DNA from: Rhodocollybia butyracea
Taxonomy: Eukaryota; Basidiomycota; Agaricomycetes; Agaricales; Omphalotaceae
NCBI GenBank assembly: GCA_015501585.1
Contig: JADNRY010000092.1
Span: 151,825-215,824, forward strand
Reading direction: 5' to 3'
DNA length: 64,000 nt
How positions within the stretch are numbered: the stretch's first letter is position 1; each line of letters begins with the position of its first letter. The position numbers were made by a program, and so were the translations under genes. Below the pieces are notes generated by a model that worked only from the letters and a program-made list of their open reading frames with translations, searched no databases and was not told the origin of the DNA. Shown here piece after piece: positions 49,674 to 59,437 of the stretch.

Positions 49674-50878
49674 ATGATCACACGTATCCATTACCTGGAG
49701 CTCATCTTCTTCTCTGTGTTCATCTTTGCCGTGCATGGAATGCCCACCCGCGGGCCCGAGGTAGATTTAACGAGCCCACTTTCATTTCAGTTATTCACGA
49801 CTCTTTAGAAACCCCAACCCCTGAAATATTTTGCGACTATTCTCAAAGAGGACTTCTCTCCAGTTCTGGCAGGCGTCACACAGGGCACGAAACAGCAGAT
49901 TACTGGAATGATAAAGAACATTGACTTGCCAGGCCATAAGAACATTGACTTGCCAGGCCATAAGAACATTGACTTGCCAGGCCATAAGAACATTGACTTG
50001 CCAGACCATAAGAAATTCGATATTCATTACAACACTGAAAAAGCGACGTATGGAACGCAGGACTTGCAAGTCCCTGGCTATCAACAGATGATTCGTGTTG
50101 TGCTCCAGGGAGGGACCGCTTGTAATAAGTATCCGTGTTTCGGGTGGATCTGGCTTAGAGAAGGATCTGGCAAGGATTCTGGCGTCATCGGTTCAATCTT
50201 CAGCCTGAGCATCGACTCAAATGGTCTTCAGGACTGGGACAGACATTCGTACCGGAAAAAATATCGATGGGATACATCAGAAACTGTGGAGGTTTTGGAC
50301 GTTGAAAAGCTGGGAGAAAGTTCCATTATTGAGTTTGAGAACGCTCAAGGCTCTTGGCTGACCAAGTGGAGTACGGTGACCGAGCTCAAGGTCAAGCGCT
50401 GGAAAGATAAAAATTCAAAGTTGGGCACGTTGAAGTCGGCACCGTCGCGCCCGAAGTCAGGCTCAAGATCGGCACAGTTGGGCACAAAGTCAGCACATTC
50501 GGGCTCAAAGCCGGGGAAACAAACTCAGAACAAAAAAGCAAAGGGTAAGTAAGCTAAAATCATAGCCGCCGAGCTGATTTACGATCCCAGAGAATCATAT
50601 CTCAGCGAAAAAAGACGGTAAGCAGGCTAGCATCGGGTGTGCTGAGCTGAAACACTAACCATTGTGGTGACAACAGCAGATCCTCAGTCGGCCAATCCCT
50701 CCAGCGGACATTTGCCCCCCAGCTCAGAGTCAAGCGGACATCGAGAACAATATAGTAAGCAGGCTAACATTGGTTGCGCTGGGCTGAAACGCTAACCATT
50801 GTGGTGACAACAGAAGATCCTCAGCTGAAAGACCCCAAGTTCAAGTTCAGCGGATATCACTACGCCAGCGTCAAATAA
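49674..50878 (+). CDS. Secreted modular protein, paralog P5, truncated by a transposon
   Basis: Exons are 49674-49760, 49809-50544, 50591-50617, 50677-50754 and 50814-50878. The ATG used by the paralogs is ACG here, so the next in-frame ATG (MITRIHYLELIFFSVFIFAV) is taken; it still gives a signal peptide. The domain exon has four tandem KNIDLPGH units where P3 has one. It also has ACNKYPCFGWIW, GSIFSLSIDSNGLQDWDRHS and a Ser/Lys-rich extension with SAPSRPKSGSRSAQLGTKSA. The third tail cassette is interrupted at 50858 by an inverted-repeat element. Translation now ends within the element (YHYASVK, TAA at 50876-50878). The rest of the tail lies stranded at 52123-52460. Confidence 0.75.
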
Positions 50879-52122
50879 TAACGGGCGAAATTTTTTCCGA
50901 AATTATTGCTGTAATTATTTACCTTTTTCGATAAGAATTTCGGTCGAAATTGGTTCTCTTTTTCATGCGAAAAATAAATTGAAAAACAAACAGAATTTCG
51001 CTCGTAAATCTTTGATAATTTTGTCTGAAAAATCTATTGTAATTGATTATCTTTTTCGATAAGAATTTCGCCTGTAATCTGTTATCTTTTTCGGACGAAA
51101 AAGATAATGAAATTACTTATCTTTTTCGCTCGTGATTAGTTAAAAATTTCGAGCGATATTTTTACAAGGTAACAACTGGACAATGATTGGGCAGGAACTG
51201 GACAAGAACTGGGCAGTTCGGTCATGTGATCTGCATCTGCCAGTACTTCATCTGTCTTAAGATGACTTTCAGTATCATACAGGATAGGTATTCATGGCAG
51301 CGCCAGTAATCACGTGCCATTCATCACAACGGAACTCCGAACATGGGAGAAAAAGTGTATTTTAGAATCAGGCATACTGAGCCACCGCCTAGTACAACTC
51401 TTATCAACTCGGACTCAAGATATAGAGCCGCAGACACCTCCCGCGCAATATTCTCATTGCCCAGCGAGACAAACTATCAATAGTGTCTGAAAGATCACGC
51501 AAATTCATACGCAGTCTTACTGTAAGCCCTCTTTTGGTGAACGACCCCGACAGACAGGTATTGAGGCGATGAAACCTGGTTTGATATATGATGCGAAGAA
51601 TCTTCTTGGACTTGTGTCGGCTCCGCAAAAGAATGTTATAGCTATTCGAGAAGCATACCGACCGACGTTGTTATAGGGTTTTGCCTCGTGTGGTGGCTGG
51701 CACTCCAATACATATGTGGTATCCTGTAACTTTAAGTCTAGTACTGCACATCACATGACCGAACTGCCCAGTTCTTGCCCAGTTCCTGCCCAATCATTGT
51801 CCAGTGATTACCTTGTAAAAATATCGCTCGAAATTTTTAATTAATCACGAGCGAAAAAGATAACCAATTTCGTTGTCTTTTTCGGACGAAAAAGATAACA
51901 GATTACGGGCGAAATTCTTATCGAAAAAGATAATCAATTACAATAGATTTTTCAGACGAAATTATCAAAGATTTACGGGCGAAATTCTATTTGTCTTTCA
52001 ATTTATTTTTCGCACGAAAAAGAGAACCAATTTCAACCGAAATTCTTATCGAAAAAGGTAAATAATTACAGCAATAATTTCGGAAAAAATTTCGCCCGTT
52101 ATTATTTGACGCTGGCGTAGTG
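50858..52122. mobile_element. Non-autonomous CACTA-type DNA transposon
   Basis: The element has terminal inverted repeats of about 375 bp (50858-51233 and 51747-52122) that match nearly perfectly and end in CACTACGCCAGCGTC and its complement. It is flanked by TAT on both sides, a 3-bp target duplication. CACTA...TAGTG ends with a 3-bp duplication are the hallmark of the CACTA/EnSpm group. The arms are AT-rich and packed with short repeats such as ATCTTTTTCG and GGCGAAATT, as expected for subterminal binding sites. The central 510 bp carry no transposase-like frame, so the element needs a transposase from elsewhere. P3 preserves the empty site, GCGGATATCGG near 43263. Confidence 0.88.
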
Positions 52123-52460
52123 TATTGGCCCGCCATCCACGAGCACGAGTCGGCCGGGTATCAAGAACAAACTGGTAAGCGGGCTAACATTGAGTGCGCT
52201 GAGCTGAAGCGCTGACCATTGAGGCGACAACAGTAGATCCTCAGCTCCTAGCCATTTCCTCCAGTGGACATCAGCCCCCATCCCAGGTATACAATCGACC
52301 ATCCGAGGATCCATGGGTCATGTAGGCATACCGCACACGCAGGGTAAGGCCAAGCCAGTTTGGAGGATTAGCCATTGAACTCTATGATCTTAACAGCCAG
52401 TTCTGAGCAGCCTCTGGAAGCCCCCATGTCAGAAGAGGAAAAATCAAATTTTACAAGTAT
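52123..52460 (+). pseudogene. Stranded 3' tail of paralog P5
   Basis: Directly continues the interrupted cassette (GAGTCGGCCGGGTATCAAG, matching P3 near 43287). The typical GTAAGCGGGCTAACATTGAG intron at 52172, a cassette with CAGCTCCTAGCCATTTCC, and the P3-type last exon (CCAGTTCTGAGCAGCCTCTG at 52396) follow. It is cut off from the P5 start codon by the transposon. Confidence 0.8.
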
Positions 52461-53003
52461 GTACATGGCGTCTGGCAGTGAGTAAGGGAGAGTATATCTA
52501 GCTTCGACATATGCAGATTCGTATATCCGCCGTAACAAGAGTCCCTGCCATTTGTGAGTACTTGAGTCGTGACTTCCAAAGAAAGAAACATTGGAACTGA
52601 CAACTTCGCGCGTCCGAGTTGCTGATGATGGCTGTGTAGAATCCACGCTACTAGACGCTACTCCACGTTGGTGAAGAGCGTAAAATAAAGTTTAGCCCTA
52701 GCTAGAGATTTATAAAAATCGGTGCCAGATTTTCTTTCTGCAGTGCTGCATTCCTGTCATAAATTATTTACGGTTTCGTAGAACCTCGACTAATGCTTAG
52801 AGAACGGCCAGTTCAAGTGCCAGGCACACGTCTCCGGTACCTCGGAGGCTAATCAAGGGGCGGAAATCCAGCTAACTCCAGCCGCATGGTCACGAAACGT
52901 TGGACAAATTACGATAAAACAGCGGGTGGGGCAAATTCTCTCCCAACTGCTGGCTCAGTTCAAACTCACACAGAACGACCGAAGACCCTTCGGCTCATTT
53001 TCA

Positions 53004-54152
53004 ATGCTTATGGCCCCGCGTGTCCATTGCCTGGGGCTCATTTTCTTCTCTGTACTCATCTTTGCCGTGCACGGGATGCCCACCCCCACGCCCGACGTTG
53101 CGCAGGTAGATTTAACAAGCCAGCTTTCATTTCATTTATTCACGACTACAGTTAGCCACCCAAATATGTTGTGACTATTATCGATATTAAGAACTTCAAA
53201 GTAGTTCCGGAAGGACTCACCGAGACCACAAGAGATAGGATCGGCAGGATGATTAGGGAGATACTTGGCAACCCGGAAAAGTCCCCGAGAGCCCGTATTG
53301 AGCACAACACTGCAACATTGACCTCCTTTACGAGCAAAGACTACCCAGTTTCGAACTTTCAATACATGGTGGTTCATTTTGTGATCCAGGGAAGTACCCC
53401 TTGTGACAAGTATCCATGTTTCGGGTGCATACGGTCTGCTGGGCGCATCTATGGTTCAATCTTCAGCATGAGCACCGACGGTACATGGGAAAGAGTTCCG
53501 ACTGACCTTGCGAAGTGGGGATCAGACGATTTCGGTAGAGAGTTTAAGAAGACTGAAGACGAATGGATGAACAAGTGGAATACGGTGACCTCGTTGGGTG
53601 TCATGATATTGGAAAACAGTCGTAAGGGCATTCTGGACGGTAAGCAAGCCAATATCCTGTGATATTATATAGCTGCTGAGCTGGTTTACGATCCTAGTGG
53701 GATACGCGCTCTCCGTTCTAGCGGGGCAAAATGGTAAGCATGCTAACATCGGGTGCGCTGCGCCGACCGTTGAAGTGACAATGGCAGCAGCCCCAAAGAC
53801 GGACCACCACAGCAAATCTCCCACTCCCGAGCCACCCAGTCCGCAACACAATCGTACGCAATAATCTGATATTGGATGTGCTGAGCTGACCACTGAGGTG
53901 ACAACAGCTATCGTGCCAGGTATTACGCTGTTCAACAGACCCTTGAACGGGCATGCTGACTTTCGGAAACAAGAAGGTAAGCAGGCTAATATCGAGCGTG
54001 CTGAGCTGACCATCGAGGTGAGAACAGTCCAGGGTGATTCTGGACTACCGAAAATCTCCAAGGATCCCTCCTATGATCCCTTCATGGGTCATGATCCGGA
54101 AGACCCATACAGCTTAAGCCTACATGGACATCAAGTGAGAGATAACCGCTGA
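53004..54152 (+). CDS. Secreted modular protein, paralog P6
   Basis: Exons are 53004-53105, 53156-53639, 53698-53733, 53791-53853, 53908-53976 and 54028-54152. The signal peptide begins MLMAPRVHCLGLIFFSVLIF. The domain exon has YVVTIIDIKNFKVVPEGLTE, IEHNTATLTSFTSKDYPV, TPCDKYPCFGCIRSAG (Trp of CFGW replaced by Cys), GSIFSMSTDGTWERV and WMNKWNTVTSLGVMILE. Cassettes are 36, 63 and 69 nt. The final cassette is like that of P4, but a one-base change extends the ending (GHQVRDNR). Tail introns are 58, 57, 54 and 51 nt, phase 1. The P6 TATA-like box is GATAAAA rather than TATAAAA. Confidence 0.78.
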
Positions 54153-54389
54153 GCTGACTGTATGATCTTGGAGCGATAGCGGATTCTACCAAAGGACTTC
54201 ATGGGTAAGCAGGTCAGCACTGAGTGAGCTTATAGCTGACGATGAAACAGGAGTCCAGGAGCTAAAGAGGACTGGAGAGATTACAGCCGCTGAGCTAGGG
54301 GCCTGTGGTTTGAAATCTCTGTAAAGACGGTTCTACCGTATACTTATTCTTGTTTTCTGAATGCTCGTATTTCCTCGCTCTGTCAGATG

Positions 54390-54910
54390 TTACGTTTCGA
54401 TACGTCGTCGCGTATGATCGCTTACCAAAGTCATGAACCAGACCCTATGGTTCTTAGATGGCATCTTGAAACATGGCGCCAAAGTTAAAGACCTCGCGTC
54501 GGAGGGAGGAACAACTATACATGGTGAAATCCGTAGCGCCACGAGAATCTTGTAGCCAATATCGTTGCATATTGAAAGACACTTGGAAAGGGACAAGCAC
54601 GTACTTTGACTTTCGAGATAACCTCATTTTTGGTTGCATCCGGTGCTCTGTTCGTGCCAGCTATCGCGATCCAAAAGACGCGTTTTCCGCCTCCTCCGGC
54701 ATTGTTGAAACATAAAGATATTCAAGGTTCCAGTAAGGATGAAAGAATTCCACCATTTGCTAAGGTTTGGAATCCCGGTCTGGTTTCCGCCCGAGATCTG
54801 TGCGTCGCGTTCGATTTGTTTTTGGAAGATTGAAAGGGCAATTTTGGAGTATCGCCGAAACGAATGCTGTATAAATTATTCAGATAAATAAGAGAATAAC
54901 GAAGATGATG
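54390..54910 (-). pseudogene. ALG11 5' fragment, copy D
   Basis: Carries the degraded leader, a KNKSNATHRSRAETRPGFQT version of the post-leader block and an AGGGGKRVLWIAIA-like exon 2. It then continues in the unit-specific sequence (RREVFNFGAMFQDAI). No ALG11 downstream exons are present. Confidence 0.72.
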
Positions 54911-55245
54911 AAACAAGTTCTTGCATTAAGTTACTAGAGCTTGTGAGCCGAGCGCCAATTTTTTTGGCGCTCACGGTCTCTTTCCTTGTACCCGGACACT
55001 GGACAGCAGTCTCGCACGGTAATTCTCGAGAAGTCGTACACTTGATAGGCCTGCATAGCTTTTAACAGTATCAGAACATATGGTTATTTCCTCTATGGAC
55101 CTTGCTATATATGGAACTAAGCTCGGCAGGAATTCTACGTCAGACGTTTTCCGCAATTTGCACAGCAAGAGGCAAGAGTCATATCGGGTCCCGACACAAG
55201 TATAAATTCAAACTGGCGTACTTTGTTTTGGACCATTGAGCTCCC

Positions 55246-55638
55246 ATGCCATCCTCACCAAGTTCATCGATATCTGTCGTTCGACAGTTATTGAAGGACT
55301 GGTTCTCTATCGATAATGACAGCGACATTATATCCGTCTTTGGGTTCGCTGTGCTCTCTGCTCTCATAGTTTTCACTGTTTTTCTTGGTGCGATGCTTGC
55401 CCTATTATTCACTTCTTTAAACTCATGGATGTATCGCACAGTGATTATTTCAGTTCTGCTGATCTTCAGCTCTGGAGATCGCAGCAACACTCCAGCCAGT
55501 GTCACCGAGGCCAAAAGAGCTTACTATGGCCAGAGCTTGCGGAACTCTCGTGTCGCTGGCAGCCAGAGTCCCCGCCGCTTCCGTTCGCAGTCGCATTATG
55601 TGAAGGGAGGACCAAGCACTTCCGATGCCTTTGTATAG
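55246..55638 (+). CDS. Small membrane protein, the only open copy in the array
   Basis: 130 residues from MPSSPSSSISVVRQLLKDWF. A strongly hydrophobic segment follows (SVFGFAVLSALIVFTVFLGA, then MLALLFTSL), then a second moderate one (VIISVLLIFSSG). A polar Ser/Arg-rich C-terminus reads SNTPASVTEAKRAYYGQSLR. It lies just upstream (divergent) of an ALG11 fragment, like its decayed relatives at 37.7, 41.2 and 43.7 kb. Other copies suggest an intron could replace the second hydrophobic segment, so the exact protein is uncertain. No family is recognised. Confidence 0.45.
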   Translation: MPSSPSSSISVVRQLLKDWFSIDNDSDIISVFGFAVLSALIVFTVFLGAMLALLFTSLNSWMYRTVIISVLLIFSSGDRSNTPASVTEAKRAYYGQSLRNSRVAGSQSPRRFRSQSHYVKGGPSTSDAFV

Positions 55639-56339
55639 CCAGCCGAGCCTGAGCTTGAAGCCGGAATCCTTCTTCTGGCCGCCATCGCTTCTCAAGTGAT
55701 ATCACACACACGTTCCAATCCGCCTCCCTGCCCCGCCCAACCACTACTCTCTGCTATCTTGTCTTTGCTTTCGTTCTGTTTTCTATATATACGTCCTTCG
55801 CGATTTAATTGAGGACTTTGGCCTTGCTTCTAGAGCTTTTTTATCATTCAAGTTATCGCCTACAGTATATATCTGTCACGTTTATATAATTTGTTTCAAT
55901 GTGTACAGTACGATCCCATACGATGCTGGTTCATGCGATATCCATAGCAAGCGGCTGCCGCTGTTGAACTCTTGTTGTGCAACGGTCAATTCACTTCAAA
56001 GGGCGCGATTCGCGCTTCGACGTACTTAGTTAGCTTCAACTTCAAGCTTCGAGAGTTAATTCGATCGCTCATTGTCACGTGGGCGAAACCATCTCTGTTT
56101 CCAACTTCCATGCCTCTCTATCAGATGCTAAGTAATGCATTTCCACACACCTCAAAGAATATGTACGACAGGCTACAGCATATCTACCCTTTCTTCTAAC
56201 ATCTTGGATCCAGAATCAAATGAAACAGCAATGGTGATGCTGGTTCGTAAAATCGACTCGAGGGATCATGCTCTGCCGCAGAGAATAGTTGAAAGGACAA
56301 TCTAGTACTCTGGGCTACAGAATGTACGTGTTTTGCTGT

Positions 56340-56800
56340 GTTACCGTTCGTGATGCTAAGAAAACATCAGGTATCGGATGCTACATTTCGCTATCTCGCC
56401 GCGGACTACTCACCATACAATCCCTCAACAATACTATGCGACAGGATCCTAAAGCTTAAAGGGGCATCTTGAAACTTGGCACCAAAGTCCTCACGTCGGA
56501 GGGACGAAAAACCCATACGTGCCGAGGAATTCAGTGCCGCGAGCGTCTTGTAGCCAATATCGCTGTACACCCCAAACCTAATACTCGGCATAATGCAATA
56601 CTTGATTGGGTGACCTTGACATTTTGTAAATCTTCCTTGTCTCCTCCCTCAGCACCTGCCCGTTCAAGGACCAGCGCTATCATCTCCGCACAACGATAGT
56701 CCCTGTCGTTTTTACCCTCTCAGTTCGACTAATACGCGTCTGGAATGTTGATCACGGCTGTGAAGATGCCAACGTTGGCGAAGAATATAAAGTTATAAAG
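56340..56800. other. Last partial unit of the array
   Basis: Contains the CATCAGGTATCGGATGCTAC block and the CTTGAAACTTGGCACCAAAG sequence that follows ALG11 fragments elsewhere, then decays. No secreted-gene copy follows before the tRNA. Confidence 0.55.
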
Positions 56801-56928
56801 TAGAGCGAATCTAGCCAGAGATTCAGATCAGTTGCTTAAAACCATTTCGAACGCACAAAAGTAGGTACATGGTAGAATAGCCATAAACCTTAGCCATAAA
56901 CCTGGTCTCATAACTATCGCTTCCTTAG

Positions 56929-57014
56929 CTCAGTCGGTAGAGCGCCAGTCTCATAGTCGAGTAGTGTTGCACTGCTTAATCTGGAGGTCGCAAGTTCGAG
57001 CCTTGCAGGGAGCA
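56929..57014 (+). tRNA. tRNA-Met (CAT), elongator type, with intron
   Basis: Acceptor arms GCTTCCT and AGGGAGC pair through seven positions, including one G-T. The D arm is AGCTCAGTCGGTAGAGC. The anticodon loop is CTCATA, with an intron of about 23 nt (56956-56978) after position 37. The T arm is AGGTCGCAAGTTCGAGCCTT. The U-U mismatch at the base of the anticodon loop also occurs in yeast elongator tRNA-Met. The internal B box GTTCGAGCC is intact. Confidence 0.92.
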
Positions 57015-57033
57015 ATATGGCAACGCTCTTTAG

Positions 57034-57039
57034 TTTTTT
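57034..57039 (+). terminator. RNA polymerase III terminator of tRNA-Met
   Basis: A run of six T lies 20 bp after the tRNA 3' end. Confidence 0.75.
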
Positions 57040-57435
57040 CATAGTTCCTGTTTTCCAAAATAAATAAATTCCTGAGTTTCTCACGCAAAGAGATCAACTG
57101 CCAGTTCGACGCGGCTGTCCCTACCGAAGATGTCAACAATCAAGTGAAAGGCACTAGCAGCACCCAGAAAAAGAAAGTGCAGATGAGTATGCATCTAAGT
57201 ACTTGAAAATAATTGTACGCTGAGAAGAGCCATAACCGAAGTTTGAGTCTGACAGCGTTGAAATAGTGAATTGTGAGCAGAACATCAACACCAGTTTTTT
57301 TAAACACTTCTCATAGGCTCGAAAAAATACAACCAAACCCAAAACGTTAAACTAGTAGGATGAGACAATTTATCCCATCTCCGTCTACGCAAAGCCAGCG
57401 ATGATACCGTCGTAGGCTGGTTTACTTATCAAGTT
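57040..57435. other. Intergenic between tRNA and xylanase, nothing recognised
   Basis: No ORF with family motifs on either strand. The xylanase 3' UTR must lie at the right edge. Confidence 0.4.
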
Positions 57436-59437
57436 CTAAACGGACAATGCGGTCAGAAAACAAGAGTAACTATAACGCTTGAAAGGAGTTACATCATCCC
57501 AAGGACACGCTGCTCCCATTCCTGGGAATGTACCTATGAATCAGGTCCAAAATGTCAGATAAGTGAGAATAAGACAACTTGTAGGAACATACCAGGGATC
57601 CAAGAGAACTAGTGACTTTGGTCAGTTGATATATTCTGAGAGAGCCAAGAGGATCATACCTTATCAGTGCTAATCGTTCGATGTCAACTCAGTAAATATA
57701 GCGCACAAAGAAAGGAAACGACATACTAGTCCCAAATCGTTACCTAGCCATGGAACACATTAATATCCAAAGCCCTAGTAACCTTGAAAGAGAAATGACA
57801 GCTTACCCCGACACAGCCCGGAACAGCGTTACACGCGGAAATAACGGTCGTATAATCTGTTTTTTTGTTGGGCTAGGAGTGCATCCGTTTCAGGTAGCGT
57901 CATTCGGATGTCGAGCTCTGTAACAGCGACTTCAACGCCCAATGCCACAAATTGCTCCATAGTCTGTTGAATCGTAGAGGGGACTTCGCCAACGATGAAA
58001 TGAGATTCGAAGCCCACACCGTCGATGGGAACGCCGCGAGATTTGAGGTCCGAAACGAGTTGCAGCATCGCAGCTGATTTTGCACCTATATGCGCATCTA
58101 TTTGTTAGTAGATATTCGGGCCTGCCGATGGGATTATTGACCAGTAGACTCAATATTGTAGTCGTTGATCTATAGATGCAAAAATCAGGACTCAGGAAAA
58201 ATTCAACCCAGAATGAGGTCGACCCACGTAAAGTTTTGCGTTGGGTCAGCAGCACGAGCAGCAATAAGAGCAACATCCACGAAAGATGAACCATTGTGTT
58301 GAAGAACACGTCCTGTCGCCAAGTACCGTCGTCATTGAAAGGTTCTTAGAAAAGGGGTAATTTAGTTGTCGTTCAGCTGAAATTGATAAACATACCGTTG
58401 ATGATGTCCCAAGCGTCTGCAGAGAGCGATCAACTTAAAGAACATGCTTGACGATGAAAAACGTACAACTTGAGACGCATCAGCACCGAAGAACTACAAA
58501 GAAAGATAATGGAAGAACTTACATATCCCCCGCGTAGTGAGAGACCAAGGTACCGCAGTGGTTTTGCACAACAGCAGTCAAGGTTGCGTTAGTCCAGACG
58601 TCGCTAGTTACCCAGCTAGGAAGCTGGTTATACCAAACACAGTTGTGTCCTGCAAAGCACCTTGTCAGCAAACAGTTCAGCATTGGTCGCATAACAAACC
58701 TCGAAGCAACTGCGAGTTTCCTTGGGCTAAAGCCACGACTGCATCACCTCCTGAAACGTAAAAGTGCCCTGTCAGGCTCCGTTGCATCCTATCCCAATAA
58801 ATAAGTTACTTTTGCAAACGGAACGACAAAGGTATTCTCACCCATTTCATGCTATTCCCAGGTGTGATCTGGCCGAAAAAGGCGTTGTTGCTGAGCATTG
58901 CAACGTAAGGCGCGTCAGTGAATTCTGGGTTGTCTGTGGCAGATCCAAAGTATTTCTTTCCAGCAGCTTTAGCGACTGTGTTAGTTTTTTGCGGTTGAGG
59001 TTCCAGTGGGGAGAGGAGCAGTAGAGGTGCCTGTGCCGCCACTTCCCCCTGAGCCGGTGGTTGTAGACTAGTCGTAATATGAGAATGGAGATTTCGGGAC
59101 ATCCAGAGGACGCTACTTACGGGAAGACACTGGAAGAAGTATGGGTTTAACTCTTCACAGACGTTACTGTAGGATGGTCAGTGTATATCGATATCTATGT
59201 GAAAAAGATGCCTACCCAGCTACACATGTCTATAATTTCATATTAGTAGCAAATTACTCTGTAGGGAGACTAGACACTGACCGTTGGACCAGACCAGCCT
59301 ATCCCTCCGCCTACAGAAGAACCGACGTTAGGAAAGAAAAGAATCTGGGGCAAGAGACGCGTACACTGTCCGAATTCTGACGACTGAGCAGCGGCAATGG
59401 AGACGAGAGCCAACAGCGAAATGAACGAGCTAAGCAT
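57436..59437 (-). CDS. Endo-1,4-beta-xylanase, GH10 with N-terminal CBM1
   Basis: Secreted enzyme that cuts xylan backbones. It starts at 59437 with signal peptide [18 protein letters not shown]. The CBM1 is spread over three tiny exons: [15 protein letters not shown] and CVAG, then [15 protein letters not shown], with the aromatic and Cys pattern complete. A short Pro/Ala linker leads to the GH10 domain: [35 protein letters not shown], then [16 protein letters not shown]. The acid/base Glu lies in [16 protein letters not shown], split by an intron after Asn. The nucleophile is in [20 protein letters not shown]. The C-terminal part includes [20 protein letters not shown] and ends at 57436. 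About a dozen short introns are present. The enzyme appears intact and indicates plant-cell-wall degradation. Confidence 0.92.

Noticed and set aside
51873..52061. 62-codon frame in the right arm of the inverted-repeat element
   Set aside because: It is made of the AT-rich subterminal repeats and has no counterpart to a transposase.
50858..52122. CRISPR-like or hairpin RNA reading of the repeated ATCTTTTTCG words
   Set aside because: The words are irregularly spaced, occur in both orientations and are explained by the inverted arms of a eukaryotic DNA transposon.
56951..57139. Minus-strand frame with CKARTCDLQIKQC
   Set aside because: It is the reverse complement of the tRNA-Met gene.
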